64,000 nucleotides of DNA from NCBI RefSeq assembly GCF_902833145.1, contig NZ_CADFEN010000010.1:240648-304647 (forward strand), in the 5' to 3' direction. The DNA is from Burkholderia sp. BCC0506. Its GTDB lineage: Bacteria; Pseudomonadota; Gammaproteobacteria; Burkholderiales; Burkholderiaceae. The position numbers and the translations under genes were made by a program. The notes below the pieces were generated by a model, which was not told the DNA's origin, ran no database searches, and worked only from the letters and a program-made list of their open reading frames with translations. Of the stretch, positions 38,455 through 48,448 are shown piece after piece. Position 1 is the first letter of the stretch, and each line of letters opens with the position of its first letter.

Positions 38455-39708
38455 TCAGGTCACCGCGCCGCGCTCGGCGAACTCGGGCGCCTTCCACGCA
38501 TCGGTGGCGAGGATGTCGCGCAGCGTCTCGACCGCATCCCACACGTCGGCGAAGCGCGTATAGAGCGGCGTGAAGCCGAAGCGCAGCACGTACGGCTCGC
38601 GGTAATCGCCGATCACGCCGCGCGCGATCAGCGCCTGCATCACTTCGTAGCCGTGCGGATGCTCGAAGCTCGCCTGCGAGCCGCGCTGATGATGCGCACG
38701 CGGCGTGACGAGCTTCAGCGACAGGCCGGCGCAGCGCGCTTCGACGAGCGCGATGAAGGCATCGGTCAGCGCGAGCGACTTGCGGCGGATCGTGTCCATG
38801 TCGGTCTGCAGGAACACGTCGAGCCCGCATTCGACCATCGACATCGACACGATCGGCTGCGTGCCGCACAGGAAGCGCGCGATACCCGGATCGGGCGCGA
38901 AGCCCGGCTGCATCGCGAACGGCGCGCGGTGGCCCCACCAGCCGGACAGCGGCTGCGAAAAATGCGCGAGATGGCGTTGCGGCACCCACACGAACGCAGG
39001 CGAGCCGGGGCCGCCGTTCAGGTACTTGTACGTGCAGCCGACCGCGCCGTCCGCGCGCGCGCCGTTCAGGTCGACCGGCACCGCGCCGGCCGAGTGCGCG
39101 AGATCCCACAGCATCAGCGCGCCCGCGTCGTGCACGAGCTGCGTGACGGCCGGCATGTCGTGCATGTAGCCGGTGCGGTAGTTCACGTGCGTGATCATCG
39201 CGACGGCCGTGTCCGCGCCGAGCGCGTCGGGCAGGTCGGCCGGATCGTCGATCAGGCGCAGTTCGTAGTCGCCGCCGAGCTGCTCGATCAGCCCCTGCGC
39301 GATATACAGGTCGGTCGGGAAGTTCGAGCGTTCCGACACGATCACGCGACGCTCGGGCGCACGCTCGGCCTGGTGGCGCAGCATCGCCGACAGCAGCTTG
39401 AACAGGTTGATCGAGATGGTGTCGGTCACGACCGTTTCGCCAGGTGCGCCGCCGATCAGCGTCGCGAGCTTGTCGCCGAGGCGGCGCGGCAGCGCGAACC
39501 AGCCGGCCGTGTTCCAGCTGCGGATCAGGCCGTCGCCCCATTCGGCGCCGATCACCTGCTGCGCGCGGGCGGCCGACGCGCGCGGTTGCGCGCCGAGCGA
39601 GTTGCCGTCGAGGTAGATCACGCCGTCGGGCAGCGAGAACTGCTCGCGCAGCGGGGCCAGCGGGTCGTCGCGGTCGAGCGCGAGCGCATCTTCACGGGTC
39701 TTGATCAT
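38455..39708 (-). CDS. kynU: Kynureninase
   Basis: This PLP enzyme cleaves kynurenine to anthranilate and alanine. It has about 417 residues. The PLP Lys is in [18 protein letters not shown], the Asp/His contacts are in [16 protein letters not shown], and the N-terminal substrate region is [10 protein letters not shown]. Three ATGs in a row (39714, 39711, 39708) are possible starts; the last is chosen as the usual family start. It sits between kynB and kynA. Confidence 0.96.
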   Translation of the reverse strand: MIKTREDALALDRDDPLAPLREQFSLPDGVIYLDGNSLGAQPRASAARAQQVIGAEWGDGLIRSWNTAGWFALPRRLGDKLATLIGGAPGETVVTDTISINLFKLLSAMLRHQAERAPERRVIVSERSNFPTDLYIAQGLIEQLGGDYELRLIDDPADLPDALGADTAVAMITHVNYRTGYMHDMPAVTQLVHDAGALMLWDLAHSAGAVPVDLNGARADGAVGCTYKYLNGGPGSPAFVWVPQRHLAHFSQPLSGWWGHRAPFAMQPGFAPDPGIARFLCGTQPIVSMSMVECGLDVFLQTDMDTIRRKSLALTDAFIALVEARCAGLSLKLVTPRAHHQRGSQASFEHPHGYEVMQALIARGVIGDYREPYVLRFGFTPLYTRFADVWDAVETLRDILATDAWKAPEFAERGAVT

Positions 39709-39735
39709 CATCATATGAGGTCGTAGGTCGGGTAA

Positions 39736-40377
39736 TCAGGAAGCCTGTGCCGGCAGCGCGCGCAGCACCGCGCGCACGGGGCTCGCGTCGAGCGTCGCGA
39801 ATTTCAGCGGCAGCGCGATCAGTTCGTAATCGCCGGGCGGCACGTCGTCGAGCACGATGCCTTCGAGGATCGCCATCCGGTGCGCGCGCACGCGGCGATG
39901 CGCATCCATCGTCTTCGATTCCTGCGGGTCGAGCGACGGCGTGTCGATGCCGATCAGCTTCACGCCGTGCGCGGCGAGCAGGTCGACGGTGTCGGGCGCG
40001 ACCGCGCAGAAGTTGCTGTCCCATTGCTCGACCGCGGCGCGCGCATACGTGCGCAGCAGCACGCGCGGCGGCACGCCGGCGAGCGCGGCTTCCACGTCGG
40101 CCGGGCGCACGGCCGGCGCCGCGCCGATGCAATGGATCACGCGGCACGGGCCGAGATAGGTGTCGAGCGGCACCGCGCCGATCGGCGCGCCGTCGGCGTC
40201 GTAGTGCAGCGGTGCGTCGCAGTGCGCGCCCGTGTGCGGCGACAGCGTCAGGCGCGCGACGTTGACCGGCGAGCCGGCCTCCATCCGCCACACGCGTTCG
40301 ACGGAAACCGGCGTATCGCCCGGCCACACGGGGGTGGCGGGGCTGACGGGCGGCGAGATGTCCCAGAGTGTGTCCAT
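39736..40377 (-). CDS. kynB: Kynurenine formamidase
   Basis: It hydrolyses N-formylkynurenine to kynurenine and formate. It has 213 residues of the metal-dependent cyclase family. The metal-binding H-x-G-x-H-x-D motif is [18 protein letters not shown], and a second His-containing segment lies near [10 protein letters not shown]. It is the first gene of kynB-kynU-kynA and is divergent from the regulator kynR across about 130 bases. Confidence 0.95.
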   Translation of the reverse strand: MDTLWDISPPVSPATPVWPGDTPVSVERVWRMEAGSPVNVARLTLSPHTGAHCDAPLHYDADGAPIGAVPLDTYLGPCRVIHCIGAAPAVRPADVEAALAGVPPRVLLRTYARAAVEQWDSNFCAVAPDTVDLLAAHGVKLIGIDTPSLDPQESKTMDAHRRVRAHRMAILEGIVLDDVPPGDYELIALPLKFATLDASPVRAVLRALPAQAS

Positions 40378-40506
40378 GGCATGACGAAGCGTGAATCGAT
40401 GCTTCGAATGATAGGTGGACGCTCGCGGAAAGTGCTTGCGAAATAAACATGGACAATCCGCCGGATTGGCAGATAATTCGACTCAGAGGGAAAACGGGGA
40501 CCAAAA

Positions 40507-41007
40507 ATGCACGCGATCACGCTCGATGCCACCGACTGCCGGATTCTGGCGGTATTGCAGGAGGAGGGCAGAATCAGCAATCTCGACCTGGCCGAACGCA
40601 TCTCGCTGTCGCCGTCGGCCTGCCTGCGCCGCATGCGCCTGCTCGAGGAGCAGGGTGTAATCGAGCACTATCGCGCGTGCCTGAGCCGCGAGAAGCTCGG
40701 CTTCGAGCTCGAGGCATTCGTGCAGGTGTCGATGCGCAACGAAGAGAATCAATGGCACGAGCGCTTCGCGGAAGCGCTGCGCGAATGGCCGGAGGTGGTC
40801 GGCGCGTTCGTCGTGACGGGCGAGAGCCACTATCTGCTGCGCGTGCTCGCGCACAACCTCAAGCACTATTCGGATTTCGTGCTGAACCGCCTGTACAAGG
40901 CGCCGGGCGTGATGGACATCCGTTCGAACATCGTGCTGCAGACATTGAAGGACGAAGCGGGCGCGCCGGTCGGGCTGGCGCGCACGGGGGCGATCAAAGC
41001 GGTGTGA
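40507..41007 (+). CDS. kynR: Lrp/AsnC-family regulator of kynurenine genes
   Basis: It has 166 residues. The N-terminal helix-turn-helix is ATDCRILAVLQEEGRISNLDLAERISLSPSACLRRMRLLEEQGVI, followed by an AsnC/RAM ligand-binding domain with VTGESHYLLRVLA. Its position opposite kynBUA matches KynR, reported as a kynurenine-responsive activator in Pseudomonas. Its 3' end overlaps the convergent flavin reductase gene by 14 bases. Confidence 0.9.
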   Translation: MHAITLDATDCRILAVLQEEGRISNLDLAERISLSPSACLRRMRLLEEQGVIEHYRACLSREKLGFELEAFVQVSMRNEENQWHERFAEALREWPEVVGAFVVTGESHYLLRVLAHNLKHYSDFVLNRLYKAPGVMDIRSNIVLQTLKDEAGAPVGLARTGAIKAV

Positions 41008-41512
41008 GGCCGTGGAAGCCGCCGCCGTGGAACACGAGCGGCGGGGCCGTGTCCGATACCGCGCGCACGCCGCAGCGTTCCACTTCGCCGACGAAGATCA
41101 CGTGGTCGCCTTCGTCGTAGCGGCTGCGGTTGTGGCATTCGAACCACGCGAGCGCGCCGTCGAGCACGGGCATCCCCGAGTTGCCGGCCGCATGCGCGAT
41201 TCCTTCGAAGCGGTCGCCCTTGTAGGTCGAGAAGCGCTTGCACAGGTCGAGCTGCGACGCCGCGAGCACGTTCACCACGTAATGGCTGTTGCCGCGGAAC
41301 ACCGGCGTCGATGCCGATTTGTGCGCGAGGCTCCACAGCACGAGCGGCGGATCGAGCGAAACCGAATTGAACGAGCTGGCGGTGATGCCGATCAACTGGC
41401 CGGACGGCGCGCGCGTCGTGATTACCGTCACGCCCGTCGCGAACTGGCCGAGCGCCTGCCGGAAGGCGGCCGAATCGAAATCCGGCGGACTGGCGTGGCT
41501 CATGTGACTCAT
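40994..41512 (-). CDS. Flavin reductase-domain protein (HpaC-like FMN reductase family)
   Basis: It has 172 residues of the split-barrel flavin reductase family. Motifs: RQALGQFATGVTVITTRAPSGQLIGITASSFNSVSLDPPLVLW near the N-terminus and the His in FHGGGFHGL at the end. It would supply reduced FMN/FAD to a two-component monooxygenase that is not in the window. The start at 41512 (MSHMSHASPP) is chosen over an upstream frame extension lacking similarity. It overlaps kynR tail to tail. Confidence 0.87.
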   Translation of the reverse strand: MSHMSHASPPDFDSAAFRQALGQFATGVTVITTRAPSGQLIGITASSFNSVSLDPPLVLWSLAHKSASTPVFRGNSHYVVNVLAASQLDLCKRFSTYKGDRFEGIAHAAGNSGMPVLDGALAWFECHNRSRYDEGDHVIFVGEVERCGVRAVSDTAPPLVFHGGGFHGLTPL

Positions 41513-41800
41513 CGGGCCACCATCCGGAACGGGACGGGCGAGCGCGACACGGCACGGATGTGACGGGCGCGGCGGACGAAAGACGAGAAAGACGACCAGG
41601 CGGTCGATGAGGAACGGGTGCGCATGGGCCGATTTTAGCGGAATCGGGGCCGCCGGGCCCGATCGGGCGGCGCATCGCGACGGCAGGGTGACGTGGCGAA
41701 CACTGCGGCGCGCGGCCGGCATCGCCGTTCTGTCACGTTTTGCAACGATGTGGCCGCTCGAGCCGACGCCGTATCGCCCGGCCCCGCATCGCGACCCGCG

Positions 41801-42466
41801 CTATCGCGCCGCCGCCAGCCCGAGCGATACGGCCCCCGTCACGATCAGGCTCGACGCCCACACCGCATCGAGATTGAACCAGCTCCGCGACACGAACTTC
41901 AGCCCGAGGTAGCGGTACACGAGCCATGCGAGCCCGCCGCCGGCGGCGATCATCGCGGCCGCGTGCACGGCGGCGACGACGAGCGCCATGCCCAGATGCG
42001 CATCGACGAGCTGCGCGGCCGCGCGGTGGCCGGCATCCCGATCGAGTCCGCAGAGGCCGAGATAGATCGGCACGAGCATCAGCCCCGCGCCGTGCGCGAG
42101 CGCGACCGCGAACGACCACAGGCCGAGCCGCGCCGGCGGAATCCGCGCGAGCGCCCGCGGATGCCGGCGCCGGATCAGCAGCACCGCGCCGAAGCCGATC
42201 ACGAGCGCGCTCGCGCCGATCCGGATCGCCGACTGCCACGCGAGCAGCGCGGCGAGCAGCCCGAACGGCAGCATCACCGCGAAGACGGCGAGCGCATGAC
42301 CGAGCGCGAGATAGCCGAGCGCCGCGACGAGCGCGCCGCCGCGGCGCGTCATCAGCGCGTTCGACACCGCGAGCGGCCAGCCCATTGCCGGGTTGAGCCC
42401 ATGATAGACGCCGCTCGCGAGCACGGCCGCCCACAACGCGAGCGATGCATGAAGGCCGGTGCTCAA
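41801..42466 (-). CDS. Multi-helix membrane protein coupled to the SBP56 gene
   Basis: It has 221 residues and about 6 predicted helices. The conserved-looking N-terminal stretch GVYHGLNPAMGWPLAV carries His, Asn and Pro in a membrane segment. Further His residues lie in LVDAHLGMALVVAAVHAAAM. I do not recognise a named family. The only sensible start is TTG at 42466, which overlaps the SBP56 stop (TTGA), so the two are translationally coupled. A role in metal (copper) handling or sulfur-compound metabolism is guesswork from that pairing. Confidence 0.75.
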   Translation of the reverse strand: MSTGLHASLALWAAVLASGVYHGLNPAMGWPLAVSNALMTRRGGALVAALGYLALGHALAVFAVMLPFGLLAALLAWQSAIRIGASALVIGFGAVLLIRRRHPRALARIPPARLGLWSFAVALAHGAGLMLVPIYLGLCGLDRDAGHRAAAQLVDAHLGMALVVAAVHAAAMIAAGGGLAWLVYRYLGLKFVSRSWFNLDAVWASSLIVTGAVSLGLAAAR

Positions 42467-43869
42467 CGCTTGACCGACGGATAGCAGAACGAGTCGGTCG
42501 AGCAGTCGCCGCCTTCGAGCCGGATCTGGTGCGCGCGATAGCCGTCGGGGAAGTCGACCCAGTAGTCGTCGGCGAGCGTCAGCCCGCCGTTTGGCCCCGC
42601 GTGCGCGAGCACCTGCGCGGCCGGCACGCCGTCCGGGTAGAACTGGTCGTCCCACGTCGAATAGAGCGAGTTGGTCCAGTACACGCGCCGGCCGTCGCGG
42701 CTGATCTCGACCATCTGCGGGCCGCCCGCGAACGCGCGGCCGTTCGAGTGCGGCGCGCGCCGCGCGATGCCGCCGATGCGCACCGACCCGGCCAGCACCG
42801 GGTTGTGCGGGTCCGACACGTCGTACTGGCGCATCTCGCCGGTGCCCCAGCACGACACGTACAGGAAGCGGTCGTCGAGCGACAGGTCGATGTCGGTCAC
42901 GAGCGGCGGCACCGCGCCGAATCCTTGCAGCAGCGGCGGCAGTTCGTCGGCCGCGGCCGGCTCGGCCGGGATCGTCGCGGTCTTCTTCACATGGAACTGG
43001 CCGCCTTCGCGCCACCAGGTCCAGATCGAGCCTTCGAGATTGGTCGTGTCGACCACGACGCCGACGAAGCCGTATTCGCGCACCGGGTCGTGCGCGGGCC
43101 GCACCTCGAGCGCCATCTGGTGCTGCGCGCCGAGATCGATCGTCTGCACGTTGCGCCGCGCGCGCAGGTCCCAGAAATGCAGCCGGTGCCCGTACTTGTT
43201 CGCGAGCAGATCCTCGGGGACGATCCCGTTCTCGAACTGCGGCGGCAGCGCCCATTCGCTCGACACCATGTAGTCGCGCGGCAGGTTCCACCAGAAGTCG
43301 TAATGCTTGTCCTGCGGGCCGCGGTCGATCTCCCAGCGGCCGAGCACGTCGAAGGTCTCGCAATCCATGATGAAGATGCCGGGCGCGCCGTCGGTGCCGT
43401 CCTTGCCCGCGCCGCCGAGCGTGCTCACGTAGATGCCCTCGGGGCCGCAATGCACGGTGTGCGGCCGCGAATAGCCGGTCTTCGCAAAGATTTCGTCGGG
43501 CTCGATGATCTTGTGGATGCGCGCCTGCGTCGGATGCGGCTTCGTGTCGATCACGTAGATGCGCGACGAACGCAGGCCGGGGATGATCAGGAAGCGGCGC
43601 TCGAGGAACGCATGGCCGGTGAGCGGCGACAGCGACGACGAGCACGCATTCCAGCCGAAGTGGTGAAACTCGTCGCCGGTGTTCGGCATCGTCACCGTGT
43701 GCACGATCTTGCCGTACGTCGACGAACCGGGCTTCACGTCGATCACGGCGAGCGCGTCGGGTCTGGAAAAATCGGGGCTCAGCAACAACGTATACGCAAA
43801 TTCCTCCGCCGGCGCCTGCATCGCAAGTTCGGGCGAAGCGTGGAAAGTCGGGTCGGGCCGCATGCTCAT
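42463..43869 (-). CDS. SBP56 / selenium-binding family protein, candidate methanethiol oxidase
   Basis: It has 468 residues of the SBP56 beta-propeller family. Family segments include GDEFHHFGWNACSSSLSP, RFLIIPGLRSSRIYVIDT, SRPHTVHCGPEGIYVSTLGG and HYDFWWNLPRDYMVSSEWA. Bacterial members shown to be MtoX are copper enzymes that oxidise methanethiol to formaldehyde, sulfide and peroxide. Histidines able to bind copper are present here. No signal peptide is apparent, whereas reported MtoX is periplasmic. The usual SCO1 and MauG companions are absent, replaced by a membrane protein. Function is therefore tentative. Confidence 0.85.
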   Translation of the reverse strand: MSMRPDPTFHASPELAMQAPAEEFAYTLLLSPDFSRPDALAVIDVKPGSSTYGKIVHTVTMPNTGDEFHHFGWNACSSSLSPLTGHAFLERRFLIIPGLRSSRIYVIDTKPHPTQARIHKIIEPDEIFAKTGYSRPHTVHCGPEGIYVSTLGGAGKDGTDGAPGIFIMDCETFDVLGRWEIDRGPQDKHYDFWWNLPRDYMVSSEWALPPQFENGIVPEDLLANKYGHRLHFWDLRARRNVQTIDLGAQHQMALEVRPAHDPVREYGFVGVVVDTTNLEGSIWTWWREGGQFHVKKTATIPAEPAAADELPPLLQGFGAVPPLVTDIDLSLDDRFLYVSCWGTGEMRQYDVSDPHNPVLAGSVRIGGIARRAPHSNGRAFAGGPQMVEISRDGRRVYWTNSLYSTWDDQFYPDGVPAAQVLAHAGPNGGLTLADDYWVDFPDGYRAHQIRLEGGDCSTDSFCYPSVKR

Positions 43870-44433
43870 GGTGTTGTCCTCCGGATGGTGTCGGATCGTG
43901 GACGCACGGCCGTTCGTTGCGGGCGTGCGGACTGCGGTGGCCGCGCGGCGTGCATCCTGCCGGCGCGGCGATCGGCCAGGCGGACGTACGCGTCGGCACC
44001 GCGCGCGATGCCGGGCATCAGGTCGTGAAAGCGGGAAAAGGCGAGGGGTTGCCGCGCGGCGCGCTGCGTGAAACGGGTACGCGCCGTCGCGATGGTGCGA
44101 TCGCCGTGTCGGCGACCGGGCCCGCGACGCAGGCGATGTCTGTTAAGGCGTGCATATCGATGTTCCGGCAGATGATGGTGGCATCGGGGGCGGGCATGCA
44201 TCGGACGCTGCGCGGGCGCGACGGGTTGGCCGTCGCTTGCGCGTGCCTAAGTGTAGACGAGAAACACGCGGCGGGCTCGCGCGCGGAGCCTGTCCGGTCT
44301 GCCAGGTTCGCGCGCGAGTGAGATACTTGACGGCGTGCCGCTGCCGCCCGAATCGCGGGCGGCCAGTGGAGAGACGAAACGAGGGCGCCGGCACTTGCGT
44401 GCCGGCTGCCGCCATCCACGAGGGACTGATTTC
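43870..44433. other. Intergenic region, SBP56 / msrA
   Basis: In these 564 bases short open frames exist on both strands, but their composition (Arg/Pro/Ala-rich) looks like noncoding GC-rich DNA. It must contain the promoters of both divergent genes; none is clear. GAGGGA at 44420-44425 is the msrA ribosome site. Confidence 0.5.
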
Positions 44434-44994
44434 ATGGGGAACGAGATGCTTGAAACCGCGACGCTCGGAGGCGGGTGTTTCTGGTGCACGGAGGCCGTGT
44501 TTCTCGACGTCGACGGCGTGACGGCCGTCCAGTCGGGTTACGCGGGCGGCCATACGCGCAATCCCGGCTATCGCGACATCTGCGAAGGCGACACGGGCCA
44601 CGCGGAAGTCGTCAACGTGACGTTCGACCCTGCGCGCATCGGCTATCGCGAGATCCTCGAGATCTTCTTCGCGACGCACGATCCGACCCAGTTGAACCGG
44701 CAGGGCAACGACGTCGGCACGCAGTACCGGTCGGTCGTGTTCACGCATTCGGATGCGCAGCGCGACACGGCGCTCGACGTGATCCGCGAGCTCGAGCGCG
44801 AACAGGTGTTCGGCCAGCCGATCGTCACGCAGGTCGTGCCGCTCGACGGCAACTACTGGCCGGCCGAGGACTATCATCAGAACTATTACGCGCGGAACCC
44901 GGGGCAGGGCTATTGCTCGGTCGTGATCGGGCCGAAGCTCGCGAAATTCCGGCAGAAGTTCTCGCACCGGCTGAAGTCGCTGCGCGGCGCGTAA
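44434..44994 (+). CDS. msrA: Peptide methionine-(S)-S-oxide reductase
   Basis: It repairs oxidised methionine in proteins. It has 186 residues. The catalytic Cys is in GGGCFWCTEAVF, followed by GVTAVQSGYAGG, the family segment NRQGNDVGTQYRSVVF, and EDYHQNYYARNPGQGYC with a possible resolving Cys. The start at 44434 follows GAGGGACTGATTTC. Confidence 0.95.
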   Translation: MGNEMLETATLGGGCFWCTEAVFLDVDGVTAVQSGYAGGHTRNPGYRDICEGDTGHAEVVNVTFDPARIGYREILEIFFATHDPTQLNRQGNDVGTQYRSVVFTHSDAQRDTALDVIRELEREQVFGQPIVTQVVPLDGNYWPAEDYHQNYYARNPGQGYCSVVIGPKLAKFRQKFSHRLKSLRGA

Positions 44995-45022
44995 GCGCGG
45001 GCACGACCGGCGCAAACCGGCG

Positions 45023-46315
45023 TCACGCCGCCTCGTTGCGCCACCGCTCGCACGCGGCGGCGATTTCCCGTGCGAGCGCGAGGCACGACAGCGGCGCGGA
45101 GCCTTCGGCCTTGTTGTTGATCGTGATGATCACCGGCTGCCCGGCGAGCGCGTAGCGCGCGGCCAGTTCGGCGAGCGCCGAGCGCGTGGCCGGGTCTTCG
45201 TCGACGAGCTTGTCGAACGGCTCGTATTTCGCTTTCGCCTGCTCGTACTTGAAGCCGCCGTGCAGGCTCCAGCGCACGATCAGCGGGCCCGGCGCGTCGC
45301 CGTCGAGCAGCGCGAGCGCGGCCGCCTGGCGCAGCGGGTCGGGCATCCGCGCATGCAGGCCGACGCAGTAGCGCACGCCGAGCGCGGCCAGCGCACGGAT
45401 GAAGCGCGGCGTGAGCAGGCTCGCGTCGCGGATCTCGATCGCGTAGCGTGTGCCATCGGCGTCCGGCGGCAGCGGCGGCAGCGCCGCGAAGAACGCGGCG
45501 AGCCGGTCGATCAGCGCGGCCGGCTCCGCGAGCAGTTGATCGGGCAGCGGCGAGAACTGGAACACGAGCACGCCGGCCTTGCGGCCGAGCCCGTCGAGAC
45601 ACGGCTGAACGAATTCGCGGGTCGCGAGCGACGCATCGAGGAAGGTCGGGTTCGGCCCGGACGGCTCGCCGCGCCGGCCGCGAATCACCGCGTCGGTCAC
45701 CGCGGCCGGCGCCTTCACGACGAAGCGGAAATCGTCGGGCACCTGTTGCGCATAGCGCAGGTAGTCGGCTACCGACAGCGGGCCGTAGAACGACCGGTCG
45801 AGGCTCACGCTTTTCAGTAGCGGATGTGCGCCGTACGCTTCGAGCCCTTCGCGCGACAGCTTCGTCTGCGCGAAATCGCCGTCGTAGACGATCCCGTTCC
45901 AGCCCGGGAAATACCACGACGACGTGCCGAGCCGCACGTTCGGCGGCAGGCCGGCCGCGGCGTCGGCCACGTCCGCCGAGACCGGTGCGGGCAGCACGCC
46001 GCGCTTGCGGCGACCTTTCTTCGATGGAGCGGGCGGCGGCGACGGTTCGTCCCAAAGCAGCCCGGACGACGGTGCGGGCGCGTCGTCGGCGGCCAGACGG
46101 GCGGGCGTACGGGCCGGCGTCGGTCGCGCGTCTTGCTGCGCGTCCGGCGTCCCATGCCCGTCGGGGCGGGCGGGGCGATCGTCTTCCGGCGATGCGCGTG
46201 CGGCATCCGTCGGCACGCCGAACAGGTCGAACTGTCCGTCGGCGTGCGACTCGCTGGCGTCGTCGTGCTGCTGTCGTTGCGGCGGCGCCTTGCGCCGCGT
46301 CCTGCCGTCACCCAT
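45023..46315 (-). CDS. DUF72-family protein with long disordered N-terminus
   Basis: It has 430 residues. Residues about 1-140 are Pro/Ala/Asp/Arg-rich and probably disordered, with a basic stretch SKKGRRKRG. Residues about 150-425 are the DUF72 TIM-barrel-like domain, with RLGTSSWYFPGWNGIVY, FRFVVKAP, EIRDASLLTPRF and RWSLHGGFKYEQAKAKYEPF. The biochemical role of DUF72 is unknown to me; nucleic-acid or sugar chemistry has been suggested. The start at 46315 (MGDGRTRRK) is the first Met in good context. The stop is 29 bases from msrA, convergent. Confidence 0.85.
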   Translation of the reverse strand: MGDGRTRRKAPPQRQQHDDASESHADGQFDLFGVPTDAARASPEDDRPARPDGHGTPDAQQDARPTPARTPARLAADDAPAPSSGLLWDEPSPPPAPSKKGRRKRGVLPAPVSADVADAAAGLPPNVRLGTSSWYFPGWNGIVYDGDFAQTKLSREGLEAYGAHPLLKSVSLDRSFYGPLSVADYLRYAQQVPDDFRFVVKAPAAVTDAVIRGRRGEPSGPNPTFLDASLATREFVQPCLDGLGRKAGVLVFQFSPLPDQLLAEPAALIDRLAAFFAALPPLPPDADGTRYAIEIRDASLLTPRFIRALAALGVRYCVGLHARMPDPLRQAAALALLDGDAPGPLIVRWSLHGGFKYEQAKAKYEPFDKLVDEDPATRSALAELAARYALAGQPVIITINNKAEGSAPLSCLALAREIAAACERWRNEAA

Positions 46316-46338
46316 GCATGCCCAACGTGATGCGCGGC

Positions 46339-47559
46339 CTAGCGCGGCAGCGCGTGTTCGTACATATAGCGCCGCGACCACGGCAGCGTTTTCGCGCTGC
46401 GTCCGGCCTTGCGGCACACGATCTGGAAGATCGACACGTCGTCGTGCTCGAACGCATACGCGCAGCCGGCAAGATACACGCGCCAGATACGGAATTTCTC
46501 GTCGTCGACGAGCTTTCTCGCTTCTTCGGCTTTCGCCTCGAAGTTTTCCGTCCAGATATCGAGCGTGCGCGCATAGTGCCGGCGCAGGCTTTCGACGTCA
46601 ACCGCCTCGAGGCCGCCGCGCTGCGCCGCTTCGAGCGCGAGGCTGATGTGCGGCAGCTCGCCGTCCGGGAACACGTAGCGATCGATGAATTCGCCGCCGC
46701 CGAGCGCCGTTTCGCCGCTTTCCGCGTCGGTCGACGTGATCCCGTGATTCATCGCGATGCCGTCGTCGGTCAGCAGCTCGCGGATGCGCGAGAAATAGAG
46801 CGGCAGGTTCTTGCGCCCGACGTGCTCGAACATCCCGACGCTCGTGATGCGGTCGAACTGGCCTTCGATCTCGCGGTAATCCTGCAGACGAATCTCGATC
46901 TTGTCTTCGAGCCCCGCGGCCTTCACGCGCGCGGTCGCGAGGTCGAACTGGTTCTGCGACAGCGTGACGCCGAGACACGTCGCGCCGAACTCCTGCGCGG
47001 CGCGCAGCACGAGCGCGCCCCAGCCGCAGCCGATGTCGAGCAGGCGCTGGCCGGGCTGCAGCTGGATCTTCGTCAGGATGTGGTCGATCTTCTTGATCTG
47101 CGCGGTGGCGAGATCCTCGTCGCCGTTCTCGAAGTACGCGCACGAGTACACCATGTTCTCGTCGAGCCACAGCTGGTAGAACGCGTTCGAGACGTCGTAG
47201 TGGTACTGGATCGCCTTCTTGTCGGTGCTCTTCGTGTGATTGAAGTAGCGCTTCACGCGTGCGAGCTTGCTCGCGCTCGTCACGGTGCTGCGCGCGAGCG
47301 AGTAGCCGATGTTGATGATGTCCGACAGCTTGCCTTCGATGTCGATCTTGCCCTTCACGTACGCCTCGCCGAGATTGTCGAGGCTCGGTTCGAGCAGCAG
47401 CGGCAACGCCGACGCGCTGTTCACCTTCAGCGTGACCTGCGGCGCGCTGAAGGTGCCGAAATCGAGTTGTTCGCCGTTCCACAGCACGAGGCGCGCCGGT
47501 ATGTTCGCCTTCGCCCGTACTTCATCCGCCCACTGTGCCAGCTTCTTTTCCCAGAACAT
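46339..47559 (-). CDS. cfa: Cyclopropane-fatty-acyl-phospholipid synthase
   Basis: It transfers a methylene group from S-adenosylmethionine to unsaturated phospholipid chains, stabilising the membrane under stress. It has 406 residues. The SAM motif is RLLDIGCGWGALVLRAAQEFG. Family segments are KAIQYHYDVSNAFYQLWLDENMVYSCAYF, GVTLSQNQ and SVGMFEHVGRKNLP. The N-terminal about 100 residues form the lipid-binding domain. It starts at 47559 (MFWEKKLAQW). It lies 23 bases upstream of the DUF72 gene on the same strand. Confidence 0.94.
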   Translation of the reverse strand: MFWEKKLAQWADEVRAKANIPARLVLWNGEQLDFGTFSAPQVTLKVNSASALPLLLEPSLDNLGEAYVKGKIDIEGKLSDIINIGYSLARSTVTSASKLARVKRYFNHTKSTDKKAIQYHYDVSNAFYQLWLDENMVYSCAYFENGDEDLATAQIKKIDHILTKIQLQPGQRLLDIGCGWGALVLRAAQEFGATCLGVTLSQNQFDLATARVKAAGLEDKIEIRLQDYREIEGQFDRITSVGMFEHVGRKNLPLYFSRIRELLTDDGIAMNHGITSTDAESGETALGGGEFIDRYVFPDGELPHISLALEAAQRGGLEAVDVESLRRHYARTLDIWTENFEAKAEEARKLVDDEKFRIWRVYLAGCAYAFEHDDVSIFQIVCRKAGRSAKTLPWSRRYMYEHALPR

Positions 47560-47675
47560 TTGGATTCTCCGTTTGTTCGTTGAATCGAATACAGCCAAGT
47601 ATCCTGACCGGCGCCCGCCGCTTGCGGCGCGGGCACCCGGATGCAACACGAGACACGACCGGCGCGCGCCGGCGC

Positions 47676-48320
47676 TTACGGCGACAGGCGCGCGATCGTC
47701 CAGCCCGACGCCGCCGCGGCGTCGCGCGTGTAGAGCAGGCGGTCGTGCAGCCGCGACGGGCGCCCCTGCCAGAACTCGATCGAATCGGGCACGAGACGGT
47801 AGCCGCCCCAGTGCGGCGGGCGCGGCGGGTTGTCGCCGTAGCGTTCGCTGACGGCCTTTTCGCGCGCTTCGAGCGTCGCGCGGCTGTCGATCACGGTGCT
47901 CTGCTCCGACGCCCATGCGCCGATGCGCGAGCCGAGCGGGCGCGACGCGAAATAGCGGTCGCTTTCCTCGGCGCTGGTTTTCTCGATCCGGCCTTCGATG
48001 CGCACCTGGCGCTCGAGCTCGATCCAGTAGAACAGCAGCGCGGCTTGCGGATGCACGGCGAGGTCGTGCCCCTTGCGGCTTTCGTAATTGGTGAAGAAGA
48101 CGAACCCGCGTTCGTCGACGCCCTTGATGAGCACGATCCGGGCCGACGGCCGGCCGTCGGCGCCGACGGTCGCGAGCGTCATCGTGTTCGGCTCGGGCAG
48201 CTTGGCGGCGAGCGCCTCCTTGAACCAGCGATCGAACTGGGCGAAGGGGTCGGGGGCGGCATCGGCTTCGTCGAGCGAAGCGCGTGAATAGTTGATGCGG
48301 AGATCGGCGAGAGTCGTCAT
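47676..48320 (-). CDS. pdxH: Pyridoxamine/pyridoxine 5'-phosphate oxidase
   Basis: It makes pyridoxal 5'-phosphate using FMN. It has 214 residues. Segments: [65 protein letters not shown], and the C-terminal [15 protein letters not shown] with the substrate-binding Arg residues. The start [11 protein letters not shown] at 48320 is the family N-terminus. Confidence 0.96.
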   Translation of the reverse strand: MTTLADLRINYSRASLDEADAAPDPFAQFDRWFKEALAAKLPEPNTMTLATVGADGRPSARIVLIKGVDERGFVFFTNYESRKGHDLAVHPQAALLFYWIELERQVRIEGRIEKTSAEESDRYFASRPLGSRIGAWASEQSTVIDSRATLEAREKAVSERYGDNPPRPPHWGGYRLVPDSIEFWQGRPSRLHDRLLYTRDAAAASGWTIARLSP

Positions 48321-48448
48321 GTTATGCAAACGCTTCAATCTGGGGCCAGTATAGCGAACGCGCGAGAATCGTGCGTGCACAGTGGCGCGTGCGGGCGGGG
48401 AGTTCAGGCAAAATAGAGGGCTGCCCGACTTACGTTTTCCTTGCTGCC

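Noticed and set aside
43866-44419. Two short minus-strand frames between SBP56 and msrA
   Set aside because: Low-complexity Arg/Pro/Ala composition, no ribosome site and no recognisable family.
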